Part shown: piece by piece, positions 38,840 to 46,869 of the stretch
Position numbering within the stretch: the stretch's first letter is position 1
Layout: every line of letters begins with the position of its first letter
NCBI GenBank assembly: GCA_013178275.1
Contig: JABLWZ010000007.1
Coordinates: 62,001-126,000, forward strand
Direction of reading: 5' to 3'
DNA length: 64,000 bases
Source: Bacillota bacterium
Lineage (GTDB): Bacteria; Bacillota; Ch66; Ch109
Position numbers and translations under genes: made by a program
Notes under the pieces: model-generated
Seen by the model: only the letters and a program-made list of their open reading frames with translations
What the model was told of the DNA's origin: nothing
Database searches by the model: none

Positions 38840-40252
38840 TCACTGTTTTAATGCGGCCGCTTTTGCCAGGGCATCCAAAACCTCGCTCCCGGCGGCCGGG
38901 TCCTCCGGCCGGAAAAACCCCCTGGCGTCCAGGTCCATAACCCCGTTTTGGCAGACCAGTTCCGCCATCCTCGCATTTTGGATCTTTTCTAAGTCGTTGA
39001 TCGCAATTTTTTGCTTTCCTTCGTCCAGATCGAACATCCTACAGACGATGCCGGCCAGTTCGTCCCGGGTGACCGGCTTTTCCGGGTCGAAAACAGCCGC
39101 ATCTGCCTTCATGGCTCCGGTCAGCACCGCCGTCTCGATGTAGTCGAAGTACGGGTGGCCGGTTTTCACGTCCACAAAGCCGCCATAAACATGGCTCTCC
39201 TTTTTGGCCTGATATGATTTGCTGGTCGGGGTAAAAATCGGCAGGTGCTTGAATTTTACAATCACCTCCGCCATTTCCTGCCGGCTGATCCGCCCCTGCT
39301 CCTTGTACCGCGACAGGTCGTCGAAGGTGTCGGGGTAAAGCATCCGAGCCAGTTCCCGCACGCCTCTGGCAAAGCTGAAGGTGGGACTGGAAATCAGCTT
39401 TTCATCGATGTTGAATACCTTGTCTTCCTTGACCGCCTTGATCGTGCCAAAACCCGGCCGGGTCTTGATGGCCTGCGGGGTCCCCCCGGCATTCATCGAC
39501 CCCCGCTGCGCGATATAAACATCAATTTCACCGGCGTGGGCCAGTATCTTCTCGGTTCCGTAAGGCGCGATGCTGCTGCCCTCCCTGATGGGCTGCACGT
39601 CGGAGGCGATGTTTACACCCCCCGCCAACCTCAAAGCGGTGGCCGCCATGCAATCGGTGGTGATCGTACGGTACTCGGTCTCCGTGGCCTCGAAGAACAC
39701 CTTCTTTTTAGGCAGAACGGAGGTGCTGTCCTCTATGGCCTTCAAGCTTCGATGAAAATCCTGCAGCAGACTGGCGGCCTCCTTTTCCCTTCCGGTCAGG
39801 ACGCCCAGTTTATTGATGTAATCATCGAACTGTTCGAACCGCTCCGGGTACAGGCAGACTACGTTTACACCCGCGTTTTCCAGGGCCCTCACAAAATCAG
39901 GGGCATTCTCTTTAACAAAGGGCCGGATGAGCACCAGGTCCGGTTTAGCCGCGATGATCTTCTCCGGGTCCTCCCGGTAATCGTAGGCCGGTTTTTGAAC
40001 CGCTTCCGGGGGATAAGACTCGTTAACGTATACCCCAACGATTTCTTCATTCAGTCCCAGGCTGAAAAGATTCTCGGTATGGGCCGTGTAAAGGGAAATA
40101 ATCCGGCGGGCCGGCTCTTCCATAACGATCGTTTTGCCCAAGTCGTCGGTTATGCTGATTTTTCCCTCGTTTTTTCCCGGCGTGACCCCGGAGCACGCGG
40201 AAAGCATCGTTAACAAAAAAACAGCGGTTATTAAAAAAGCGATCTTTCTCAT
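38840..40252 (-). CDS. Substrate-binding lipoprotein fused to SLH-like domains (BtuF/FecB-type)
   Basis: 470 aa from ATG at 40252 (GGAGGG just upstream). Lipobox LLTMLSAC near residue 20. Residues about 30-315 form a class III periplasmic-binding domain (RRIISLYTAHTENLFSLGL, PDLVLIRPFV, NAGVNVVCLYPERF). The last 150 residues contain SLH-like units: RISRQEMAEVIVKF, a fuller one at GGFVDVKTGHPYFDYIETAV...EKPVTRDELAGIVCRMF, and a degenerate third one. The fusion implies double anchoring, by lipid and by cell-wall polymer. Second gene of the riboswitch-led operon. Confidence 0.88.
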   Translation of the reverse strand: MRKIAFLITAVFLLTMLSACSGVTPGKNEGKISITDDLGKTIVMEEPARRIISLYTAHTENLFSLGLNEEIVGVYVNESYPPEAVQKPAYDYREDPEKIIAAKPDLVLIRPFVKENAPDFVRALENAGVNVVCLYPERFEQFDDYINKLGVLTGREKEAASLLQDFHRSLKAIEDSTSVLPKKKVFFEATETEYRTITTDCMAATALRLAGGVNIASDVQPIREGSSIAPYGTEKILAHAGEIDVYIAQRGSMNAGGTPQAIKTRPGFGTIKAVKEDKVFNIDEKLISSPTFSFARGVRELARMLYPDTFDDLSRYKEQGRISRQEMAEVIVKFKHLPIFTPTSKSYQAKKESHVYGGFVDVKTGHPYFDYIETAVLTGAMKADAAVFDPEKPVTRDELAGIVCRMFDLDEGKQKIAINDLEKIQNARMAELVCQNGVMDLDARGFFRPEDPAAGSEVLDALAKAAALKQ

Positions 40253-40262
40253 ATACCCTCCA

Positions 40263-40300
40263 ATCAATCGAGCAAACAGGCAATTGTTTGCTCGATTGAT
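40263..40300 (-). promoter_or_regulatory. Perfect hairpin abutting the ribosome site of the SLH-binding-protein gene
   Basis: 16-bp perfect inverted repeat (ATCAATCGAGCAAACA / TGTTTGCTCGATTGAT, 6-nt loop) between cbiK and the binding-protein gene. Its base is one nucleotide from the GGAGGG at 40256-40261. There is no T-run, so an RNA-stability or translation-control stem is more likely than a terminator. Confidence 0.6.
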
Positions 40301-40359
40301 CTTATTATCGGTGTGCTGCTTTGGCCAGCGCGGTTTTGACGCTAATTACCGGGCGCTTC

Positions 40360-41319
40360 CTAGGGAGCCGGGTGCGCGGCCATCTCCGCCAGCACGTCTC
40401 TAACGTTGTTCACGTACATATCCTGGAAAGCCGGGTTTTCTCCCAGGCCGTGCAGATAGGTCTCCACGACGTAGCCTTCCTTCGTGAGCTGGCTCTTCCA
40501 GGAGTCTTCCTCGTCACCGGCCATGTCGTTGTTGGCGTGGTCCCCGGCCACCAGCATGAGAGGCATCAGGGTCACTTTCTTTATTCTCTTTTCCTTAAGC
40601 TTTCTCTTCACATCGTCCAGCGAGGGATACCCCTCGACAGTCCCCACCAGGACGTTGCCCAGTCCGTGGTCGTTCAGCACGCTCTGAAAACAGGCGTAAG
40701 AGGCGTCGCTGGGATGAGGAGTGCCGTGCCCCATCAAAACCACAGCCGAATCTGCGGTCATGGCCGGAAGCTGCTTTTTCAAAGCCTCCACGGCTAGCAC
40801 GTAGCTGTTGGGGTATTCCCGGCCGTCCGTGTATTCGCCGCCCAGGGAATACAGGATAGACCTGCCCACGGCTATCTGCTTAAAAGAACCGCTGTATTTA
40901 TTAACTATATTGACGACATCGTCGTATTCCGCGCCGGTGATTATATGTAGCGGCTGTACCAGCACATGCGTGTAGCCTTCCTGCTTCAGGTTGATCAGCG
41001 CCTGTTCGGGCGTGTCAATGAACAGTTTATCCCTTTCCGCCAGTTTCTTGATGATGATGTCCGAGGTAAATGCTCGGCGGACCGTATAATCTTTGAAATT
41101 TGCTTTGATCTTGTTTTCCACGCTGTCGATGTTCGCTACCCGGGCGTCGTTGTAGCTGGTTCCAAAACTCACCACCAGGATGGCCTTTTTATCGGCCTGG
41201 ACCGTCGGGGACCCGGTCTCATCAGCGCTTTTAACAGGCTGGACGCTGTATCCCGCTGATAACACTACCATTAAGGCAAACGCGAGAAGCAGTCTGACTA
41301 TTCTTTTAGTATTATTCAT
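40360..41319 (-). CDS. cbiK: Exported CbiK-type sirohydrochlorin cobaltochelatase
   Basis: 319 aa from ATG at 41319 (GAGGTG 6 nt upstream; in-frame GTG at 41328 is the alternative). A clear signal peptide (LLLAFALMVVLSAGYS) precedes the chelatase domain. Active-site segments of CbiK are intact: SFGTSYNDAR, VQPLHIITGAEYDDV with the metal-binding histidine, MGHGTPHPSD, and AGDHANNDMAGDEEDSWK. CbiK inserts Co2+ into sirohydrochlorin in the early-cobalt pathway; exported forms are known in Desulfovibrio, where the role may differ. First gene after the second cobalamin riboswitch. Confidence 0.9.
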   Translation of the reverse strand: MNNTKRIVRLLLAFALMVVLSAGYSVQPVKSADETGSPTVQADKKAILVVSFGTSYNDARVANIDSVENKIKANFKDYTVRRAFTSDIIIKKLAERDKLFIDTPEQALINLKQEGYTHVLVQPLHIITGAEYDDVVNIVNKYSGSFKQIAVGRSILYSLGGEYTDGREYPNSYVLAVEALKKQLPAMTADSAVVLMGHGTPHPSDASYACFQSVLNDHGLGNVLVGTVEGYPSLDDVKRKLKEKRIKKVTLMPLMLVAGDHANNDMAGDEEDSWKSQLTKEGYVVETYLHGLGENPAFQDMYVNNVRDVLAEMAAHPAP

Positions 41320-41400
41320 GTTATTCACCTCATTTTTTTATTTACCGTATAAAAAATCCTCTAAAAAGTGTCTGCACCATCCTCCCATGAATGGGTTTAA

Positions 41401-41435
41401 ATAAAAATCCCCTAACCATAGAGGCTAGGGGATAG
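41401..41435 (-). terminator. Riboswitch expression-platform terminator (cbiK leader)
   Basis: On the minus strand ATCCCCTAGCC-TCTA-TGGTTAGGGGAT is followed by TTTTTATTT. It lies between the cobalamin aptamer and the cbiK start, so ligand binding probably ends transcription here. Confidence 0.88.
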
Positions 41436-41479
41436 TTATAACCCATCAGATCCTGACGCTTTAATCAGAAAATGACCCC

Positions 41480-41655
41480 TCCCTCCGAAGGTATACTACC
41501 AAGCAGGTCTCCTGACTCGCGTTCATCCTACTCCCCAAACCTTCCCAGGATTTACCCAGTGGCTACGCTAGGGTTTCGTCACGCTCACAGTAGCGGGGGC
41601 TGTAGTGGATTCGCACCACTTTCCCTTTATTCCACAGGTGGAATACTTGGCGTTT
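41480..41655 (-). promoter_or_regulatory. Cobalamin riboswitch upstream of cbiK
   Basis: Reading the minus strand 5' to 3', the aptamer has AAAGTGGTGCGAATCCACTACAG-type P3-P6 core sequence, GCCCCCGCTACTGTGA, then GCCACTG and GGGAAGG, and the conserved B12-box GCGAGTCAGGAGACCTGC. The order and elements match AdoCbl-class cobalamin riboswitches. It is followed by the terminator at 41401-41435. Confidence 0.95.
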
Positions 41656-41674
41656 ATTTATATAATTTTACCAT

Positions 41675-41703
41675 ATTATACCATATTATTTGGTAGGTGA
41701 AAA
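41675..41703 (-). promoter_or_regulatory. Promoter of the cbiK operon
   Basis: -35 TTTTCA (41698-41703), 17-bp spacer, perfect -10 TATAAT (41675-41680). The expected start is about 10-15 nt before the riboswitch. The promoter lies just downstream of the cobO stop. Confidence 0.75.
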
Positions 41704-41717
41704 GTGCCGTTTAAGGT

Positions 41718-42257
41718 TTAACGCTCGATCCCGTCTCGGGCCGGCACTCCCTGCTGGTAGTAGTGCTTGACCTCCACCATCTCCGTCACCAGGTCCGCCG
41801 CCTCGATGACTTCGGCTGGTGCGTAGCGGCCGGTGAAAACTATCTCCACCCCGTCGGGTTTCGATCTTATGACGTCCAGCATTTCTTCGGCTGAGATCAG
41901 GTTATACCAGTGGGAGGTATTGATTTCATCGAAAACCACGATATCGTATTCACCCGAACACATCGCTTTTTTAGCCTTTTCCAGCCCCTCGCGCGCCATC
42001 TTGATGTCTTCTTCTTTAGGAGGGTGCTTGACGTGGATAAAGGTGTCTTTGCCGTACTGCTCGATGGTGATGAACGGCTGGCAGAGACCTGCCGATACCA
42101 GCTCCGCGTACTTCTGGCCCTTCATGAACTGCCCGATGTAGGTCTTTAGCCCCCTTCCCATCGCCCGGAAGGCCAACCCCAGGGCCGCGGTGGTTTTTCC
42201 CTTGCTGTTCCCCGTATAGACCTGGACGTAGCCTTTTCTCAGCATCTCTTTATTCAT
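41718..42257 (-). CDS. cobO: Cob(I)alamin adenosyltransferase, CobO/CobA/BtuR type
   Basis: 179 aa from ATG at 42257 (GAGGGGG 9 nt upstream). ATP:corrinoid adenosyltransferase that forms the Co-C bond of coenzyme B12. Walker A GNSKGKTTAALG, then RAMGRGLKTYIGQFMKG, YDIVVFDEI (Walker B) and the FTGRYAPAEVIEAADLVTEM segment are diagnostic of the CobA family. Lies between the two cobalamin riboswitches and may be read from the upstream one. Confidence 0.95.
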   Translation of the reverse strand: MNKEMLRKGYVQVYTGNSKGKTTAALGLAFRAMGRGLKTYIGQFMKGQKYAELVSAGLCQPFITIEQYGKDTFIHVKHPPKEEDIKMAREGLEKAKKAMCSGEYDIVVFDEINTSHWYNLISAEEMLDVIRSKPDGVEIVFTGRYAPAEVIEAADLVTEMVEVKHYYQQGVPARDGIER

Positions 42258-42337
42258 GTGCTCAATCCCCCTCATCCCAGAATACAAAGCTTATCACCCC
42301 CTAAATCAGCCCGTGAAATACTTATCCACAGAAGGAA

Positions 42338-42371
42338 GGAGAAAACAAGATATACCTGAGACCTCTCAGGT
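42338..42371 (-). terminator. Weak intrinsic terminator candidate upstream of cobO
   Basis: ACCTGAGA-GG-TCTCAGGT palindrome (42354-42371) followed on the minus strand by ATATCTTGTTTTCT. It may separate the B12-binding-domain gene from cobO. Confidence 0.4.
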
Positions 42372-42404
42372 ACCACCCTTCCCTCCGAAAGAACCGGGCG
42401 GGTT

Positions 42405-42698
42405 CTATGTCCCGGGGCCGGTCCTCCTCCACAGGATTTCACCGGCGCGTTTTTTGTTGAGTGCCCTGGTTATAATCGGCAGCAGGTAAAGCTGGGTTCC
42501 CGGCAGACAGCTTAAACCCAGCATGTAAAGGTCCTCACCCGCGGCGGAGTTCGCTTCCGGTGCCGAGGCCGCCTGAACGTCTTTAAATACTATTTCAAAC
42601 CCAAGGTCGTGGAAGCTTTTCGCTGAACACGTATCGCCTTGACTATGCGCCTCGGATCCGTTTTTAGTTATGGTGCGGCGGATTCTTTTCCCGATCAC
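42405..42698 (-). CDS. Free-standing B12-binding domain protein (methylmalonyl-CoA mutase C-terminal type), possibly decaying
   Basis: 97 aa from GTG at 42698 (GGGAGG 7 nt upstream). It aligns by eye with the cobalamin-binding domain of methylmalonyl-CoA mutase. The DxHxxG motif is replaced by E16-A-H18-S-Q-G21, so the axial-ligand histidine and glycine are kept while Asp becomes Glu. FHDLGFEIVFKDVQ and LYMLGLSCLPGTQLYLLPIITRAL match the following helix-strand units. The C-terminal GGG-containing strand is lost: the frame reads LWRRTGPGT-stop, whereas another frame of the same bases reads CGGGPAP, suggesting a frameshift. First gene after a cobalamin riboswitch. Confidence 0.65.
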   Translation of the reverse strand: MIGKRIRRTITKNGSEAHSQGDTCSAKSFHDLGFEIVFKDVQAASAPEANSAAGEDLYMLGLSCLPGTQLYLLPIITRALNKKRAGEILWRRTGPGT

Positions 42699-42740
42699 GC
42701 TTGTTCCTCCCGCCTGCCGGCAACGGTGTCTTATCTCCAG

Positions 42741-42783
42741 CGAAAAAACAATAGTTCCCTGACCCAAAGAGGTCAGGGAACCC
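42741..42783 (-). terminator. Riboswitch expression-platform terminator (B12-binding/cobO leader)
   Basis: GTTCCCTGACC-TCTTTG-GGTCAGGGAAC stem (42754-42781), then TATTGTTTTTTC on the minus strand, between the aptamer and the GTG at 42698. Confidence 0.9.
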
Positions 42784-42815
42784 TGAAAACCTTAACCTAA
42801 TAAACCCAAACCGGC

Positions 42816-42995
42816 CCTTCCCTCCGAAGAATACCACCAGGCAGGTCTCCTGACTCGCGTTCATCCTACTCCCAAACCTTCCCAGGAAAGGCTCCCAGTG
42901 GTTTATCTTGGTTTCGTCACGCTCACAGTAGCGGGGGCTGTAGTGGATTCGCACCACTTTCCCTTTTCACATCGATAAAGAATGACCTGGCGTTT
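42816..42995 (-). promoter_or_regulatory. Cobalamin riboswitch upstream of the B12-binding-domain gene and cobO
   Basis: Nearly identical core to the riboswitch at 41480-41655: GGGAAAGTGGTGCGAATCC, CAGCCCCCGCTACTGTGA, ACCACTGGGA, GGGAAGG and the B12 box GCGAGTCAGGAGACCTGCC. The peripheral stems differ, so the two are diverged duplicates or conserved homologues rather than recent copies. Confidence 0.95.
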
Positions 42996-43018
42996 TGAGA
43001 TATGTGGTTGTGTAAATT

Positions 43019-43047
43019 ATTATAGCCCGGGTGCTAAATACTGTAAA
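43019..43047 (-). promoter_or_regulatory. Promoter of the B12-binding-domain/cobO leader
   Basis: -35 TTTACA (43042-43047), 17-bp spacer, perfect -10 TATAAT (43019-43024), placed about 25 nt before the riboswitch. Confidence 0.8.
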
Positions 43048-43087
43048 TACCAAAATCAGTTGCCCTCAGCCGGTGTACCATCGTACG

Positions 43088-43972
43088 CTACCTCCTCGGC
43101 AGGTAATTCAGCGGGTTGGTCGTCTTCCCCTTCAGGTAGATCTCGAAGTGCAGGTGGGACCCGCGGGAGTTCCCCGAGTTGCCCACCTCGGCGATCTCCT
43201 GCTCCGCGTTCACCTGGTCGCCCACCTTCACCAGCAGGCGGGAGGCGTGGGCGTAAAGGGAGACCATGCCGTTGCCGTGGTTGATCACCACGGTCCGGCC
43301 GTACACCGGCCGCACCCCGGCGAAAGCCACCCGGCCTCCCGCCGCCGCCAGTATCGGGTCACCGGTCTTTCCCGCGATATCCAGCCCATGGTGGAAACCG
43401 TCCGCATCCTTCGCGCCGTAGCCCAGCGTGATGGCGCCGACCAGGGGCCATTGCCAGCTCAATGACTCCTCCTGGCCTTCCGCCGGCAGGCTGCCCGAGG
43501 GCAGCCAGTTCAGCCCCTCGTCCAGCGCGCCCACCGGCCACTCCGCGCTACGGCTCGAGAGGTCGGGCTGCATCACCGAAACCGGGACCGCCCCCACCGG
43601 CCGCTCCACCAGCACATCCGCCGGGTTCTTACCGGCGCCCGACCCTGGTATCTTCAGCTTCTGCCCCACCCGGATAAGCTCCGGGTTCACGATCCCGTTT
43701 ATCCGTACCATTTGATTCACGTCTACCTTAAAACTGCGCGCGATGCGATACAGGTTGTCCCCCGGGCGCACCTCGTACAGCGTGAACTCCTCATCCGGCT
43801 TCACCTCCGCGGCGCCGCCGGTATCCATCTTCGACGCCGCCGGCTGGGTGAATGGTAAAAGACTGGGTGCTATCTGGGACTGCAGCGGCCCGATGGCCAG
43901 GATCAGCCCGGCCAGCAGCAGTATCAACCACCGCCTGGACCAGACACTCGAACTCCGCCAAGCCGTTTTCAA
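43088..43972 (-). CDS. LysM + M23-family peptidoglycan endopeptidase
   Basis: 294 aa. N-terminal membrane anchor or signal (WLILLLAGLILAIGP), one LysM domain (about 65-110; YEVRPGDNLYRIARSFKVDVNQ... in part), a linker, and a C-terminal M23 (lysostaphin-like) domain with zinc ligands in HHGLDIAG and HLHFEI. TTG at 43972 has GGAGG 7 nt upstream. Likely cuts peptide cross-links during growth or sporulation; it is not at the spoIIQ position, and its LysM makes it distinct from SpoIIQ. Confidence 0.92.
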   Translation of the reverse strand: MKTAWRSSSVWSRRWLILLLAGLILAIGPLQSQIAPSLLPFTQPAASKMDTGGAAEVKPDEEFTLYEVRPGDNLYRIARSFKVDVNQMVRINGIVNPELIRVGQKLKIPGSGAGKNPADVLVERPVGAVPVSVMQPDLSSRSAEWPVGALDEGLNWLPSGSLPAEGQEESLSWQWPLVGAITLGYGAKDADGFHHGLDIAGKTGDPILAAAGGRVAFAGVRPVYGRTVVINHGNGMVSLYAHASRLLVKVGDQVNAEQEIAEVGNSGNSRGSHLHFEIYLKGKTTNPLNYLPRR

Positions 43973-44133
43973 TGAGAATCCTCCATTTCAGAAACTTACC
44001 CCGTCCAGCGGCCGGGGATTCTTTTACTATTTTTACAGTATTGCCGAATTCTATATCATTCATACCGTTTCTGCCACTTACTGGAAGGCCCGGGCTGTAT
44101 TAATATATGGTTAAAATCAAAGGTTTATAACCA

Positions 44134-44163
44134 TAAAAAAACCACCGGTCCCTTGCCCGGTGG
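44134..44163 (-). terminator. Intrinsic terminator of the EFR1-type gene
   Basis: CCACCGGGCAAGGGACCGGTGG stem-loop (44142-44163; GC-rich arms CCACCGG/CCGGTGG) followed on the minus strand by TTTTTTT, about 60 nt after the gene's stop. Confidence 0.88.
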
Positions 44164-44220
44164 CACAAACAGTCCAGCATATTAGATTACTTCACATGAC
44201 CCGGCGCTACCCCCTACCGG

Positions 44221-45297
44221 CTACTCCCCGTTCCCCTTGAAGTCTTTCAGCCGGGTCTTCGGTTCGTGGTATCGGCGGTAGTAGTGGGTCAGGGTGGTGT
44301 AGGTGAAGAGCCGGTTCAGCAGCGGGACGCGGATCAGCCAGTTGAAGAGACGGTAGGCCGCGTAGACGGAAAGCAGGAAGTAACCATAGTTGATGACCTT
44401 CAACGGCCAGTTCCCGACCGCGGACTGGGGTAAAAACCGGTTCAGCCACTGCAGCAGGTAGTAACCGACCGGGACCGAGGCCAGGAAGCTGAGCAGCACC
44501 ACCAGGGGCTGGCTCGCCTCGACCGCCTGCCGGGGGCAGAAACCCATGCAGCGCATACAGCTCTCGCAGGAGAAGCTCCAGTAGGGGCGCGGGTTCCGGC
44601 CGCCCTCCATCCGAAGCGAGCGGGTGGGGCAGTTTTTGGCGCAGAGGCCGCAGCCGTCGCATTTCTCTGAGGCGAAGAAGATCTTGGCCAAGAAAAACCG
44701 GCCGTAGAGGAGGTAGCCGAGCGAGACCGGGATGAGCGCGATCCCCAGCAGCAGCGGAATTATGCCCCCGAGCCGGCGCCGGCCCGCCAGCAGCCCCTTG
44801 AACCAGGCGGCGGTCTTCACCCGGGCCCGCTCGATGATGGCGGAAACATTCGTGGGGTGCAGTCCCCAGTGCAGGGACATCCAGTTGGAGGGCATATCGA
44901 TCCCCTGCACCCCCCGCAGGCAATAGCCCTTGAGCAGCAGGATCAGGCCGATCAGGTAGCCCGCGGTGCCCTCCAGCCCCGGTATAAACCAGACTATCCT
45001 TATCCCGGCGCGGGTAGGGGTGACGAAGGCGTGGGTTCCACGGCGGCGGGGGAGTTTCAGCGCGAAGTGGATGACGCGCCAGGGGGCGGTAAAACCGTGG
45101 GTCGGGAAGGCCAGCCCCAGGAGGTGGCCCGGGCCTTCCCCTATCTCGGTATCGGGTTTGGCCTGCTCGACGCTCCTGACCAGAGAGGCGGTCCCCTGCG
45201 ACGCCGCCTCTTCTCCCATCCAGGTGGCCGTGCGATAAGAGTTCCCGGTACCGCTGAAGTAGTAGATAGTAGCGCTTTGATAGCTTATAGCTGGCAC
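44221..45297 (-). CDS. EFR1-type flavodoxin/ferredoxin membrane protein
   Basis: 358 aa. The N-terminal flavodoxin-like FMN loop [13 protein letters not shown] (residues 12-24) is followed by two 4Fe-4S motifs, [12 protein letters not shown] and [12 protein letters not shown] (about 205-245), with hydrophobic helices before and after. It therefore combines an FMN site with two clusters at the membrane, as in the EFR1 family of Clostridia. Electron partner unknown. GTG at 45297 with AAAGG close upstream. Upstream of it lies rho. Confidence 0.82.
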   Translation of the reverse strand: MPAISYQSATIYYFSGTGNSYRTATWMGEEAASQGTASLVRSVEQAKPDTEIGEGPGHLLGLAFPTHGFTAPWRVIHFALKLPRRRGTHAFVTPTRAGIRIVWFIPGLEGTAGYLIGLILLLKGYCLRGVQGIDMPSNWMSLHWGLHPTNVSAIIERARVKTAAWFKGLLAGRRRLGGIIPLLLGIALIPVSLGYLLYGRFFLAKIFFASEKCDGCGLCAKNCPTRSLRMEGGRNPRPYWSFSCESCMRCMGFCPRQAVEASQPLVVLLSFLASVPVGYYLLQWLNRFLPQSAVGNWPLKVINYGYFLLSVYAAYRLFNWLIRVPLLNRLFTYTTLTHYYRRYHEPKTRLKDFKGNGE

Positions 45298-45339
45298 CGC
45301 CTTTCGACGGCCGGCCTCAACCGTACGGCAGGACTGTAC

Positions 45340-46605
45340 TCAGTCGCCTATGCTCCCCATAAACATCTTGGTCATGCCCCGGATCAGGTCGCGGTTGGTG
45401 CGGGTCTTTCTCATGGCATCGAGCAGCAGCTCCATGACCTCCGAGGTACCCTGCTGGGCGAAGCTGCGGCGGAAGGCCCAGATCGCGTCCAGCTCCTCCT
45501 TGCTCATCAGCAGCTCCTCGCGGCGGGTGCTGGAGCGCTTGATGTCGATGGCGGGGAACACCCGTTTCTCCGCCAGCTTGCGGTCTAGTACCAGTTCCGA
45601 GTTGCCGGTGCCCTTGAACTCCTCGAAGATCACATCGTCCATGCGGCTGCCGGTCTCCACCAGCGCGGTGGCGAGGATGGTGAGGCTCCCGCCTTCCTCG
45701 ATCTTGCGGGCCGCCCCGAAAAACCGCTTCGGCTTGTGCAGCGCGGTGGGGTCCACACCACCCGACAGGGTCCTTCCGCTGGGGGGGACCACCAGGTTGT
45801 GGGCCCGCGCCAGGCGGGTGATGCTGTCCAGCAGGATGACCACGTCCTTCTTGTGCTCCACCAGCCGCTTGGCCCTCTCCAGCACCATCTCCGAGACCTT
45901 CACGTGGTTCTCGGGCGGCTCGTCGAAGGTCGAGGCGATCACCTCGCCCTGCACCGAGCGCTGCATGTCGGTGACCTCCTCGGGGCGCTCGTCGATCAGC
46001 AGCACGATCAGCTCGATTGAAGGGTCGTTGGTGGTTATCGCGTTGGCGATCTTCTGCAGCAGGATAGTTTTCCCCGCCTTGGGAGGAGACACGATCAGCC
46101 CGCGCTGACCCTTGCCGATAGGCGAGATCAGGTCGATGATGCGAGTCGGGAAATCGGTGGGAACCGTCTCCAGCTTGATCCGCTCGATCGGGTGGATCGG
46201 AGTCAGGGCCTCGAAACCGACGCGCTCCGCCGCCGCCTCGGGAGAAAAGCCGTTGACCGATTCCACCCGCAGCAGGGCGTAAAACCGCTCGTTCTCCTTG
46301 GGCGGCCGCACCTGGCCGGCCACCCGGTCCCCGGTCCGCAAGTCCAGCCGGCGGATCTGGGAAGGGGATACATAGATGTCCTCGTGACTGGGCAGGTAGG
46401 CAAAGGGACGCAGGAATCCGTAGCCGTCAGGGAGGATCTCCAGCACCCCCTGGGCAAAGATAAAACCGTCCTTCTCGATCTGCGCCTTCATAATCTCGAA
46501 GATGATCTCCTTTTTGCGCAGACGCGAATAGCTGGGGATGTTCAACTCCCGCGCTATCTGGTAAAGCTCCACCATGGTTTTCGATTCAAGGTCAGCGATA
46601 TTCAC
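45340..46605 (-). CDS. rho: Transcription termination factor Rho
   Basis: 421 aa, hexameric RNA helicase. The N-terminal Rho-N helices ([19 protein letters not shown]), the RNA-binding cold-shock-like domain ([29 protein letters not shown]), Walker A SPPKAGKT, the Q-loop/R-loop region ([21 protein letters not shown]) and the [21 protein letters not shown] segment (shown in part as [17 protein letters not shown]) are intact. GTG at 46605 has GGAGGG 14 nt upstream, a loose fit. Usual neighbour of glpX. Confidence 0.97.
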   Translation of the reverse strand: MNIADLESKTMVELYQIARELNIPSYSRLRKKEIIFEIMKAQIEKDGFIFAQGVLEILPDGYGFLRPFAYLPSHEDIYVSPSQIRRLDLRTGDRVAGQVRPPKENERFYALLRVESVNGFSPEAAAERVGFEALTPIHPIERIKLETVPTDFPTRIIDLISPIGKGQRGLIVSPPKAGKTILLQKIANAITTNDPSIELIVLLIDERPEEVTDMQRSVQGEVIASTFDEPPENHVKVSEMVLERAKRLVEHKKDVVILLDSITRLARAHNLVVPPSGRTLSGGVDPTALHKPKRFFGAARKIEEGGSLTILATALVETGSRMDDVIFEEFKGTGNSELVLDRKLAEKRVFPAIDIKRSSTRREELLMSKEELDAIWAFRRSFAQQGTSEVMELLLDAMRKTRTNRDLIRGMTKMFMGSIGD

Positions 46606-46869
46606 GATCGGGGTATAATCCCTCCTCCACCAAGTATATAAGCAGCCAAAAACCTGCTTTAGACAACATCGACAACAACGGTTTATTGGAAATTAAGGAA
46701 GGTAAGACTCGGGTTTGTTTGGGCTGGAAACCGGGTAGGACTCCAGCTTATTCCAGAATAATATATCAATAGGATACCCAAAAGAAAGGGTTATAAACCT
46801 GTCTGGCAGGATAAGGGCAGGGCTCGGGCCATAACTGGCAGGAAAAAGCCTTGATCAGCACCCCTTCGA

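Noticed and set aside
42369-42378. T-box-like motif GGGTGGTACC on the minus strand upstream of cobO
   Set aside because: Only the 10-base core is present. No specifier loop or typical Stem I was found, and cobO is not an aminoacyl-tRNA or amino-acid gene. Probably chance beside a short palindrome.
43088-43972. LysM/M23 peptidase as SpoIIQ
   Set aside because: SpoIIQ normally follows spoIID and lacks LysM; this gene lies about 39 kb away and carries LysM, so a general wall endopeptidase is safer.
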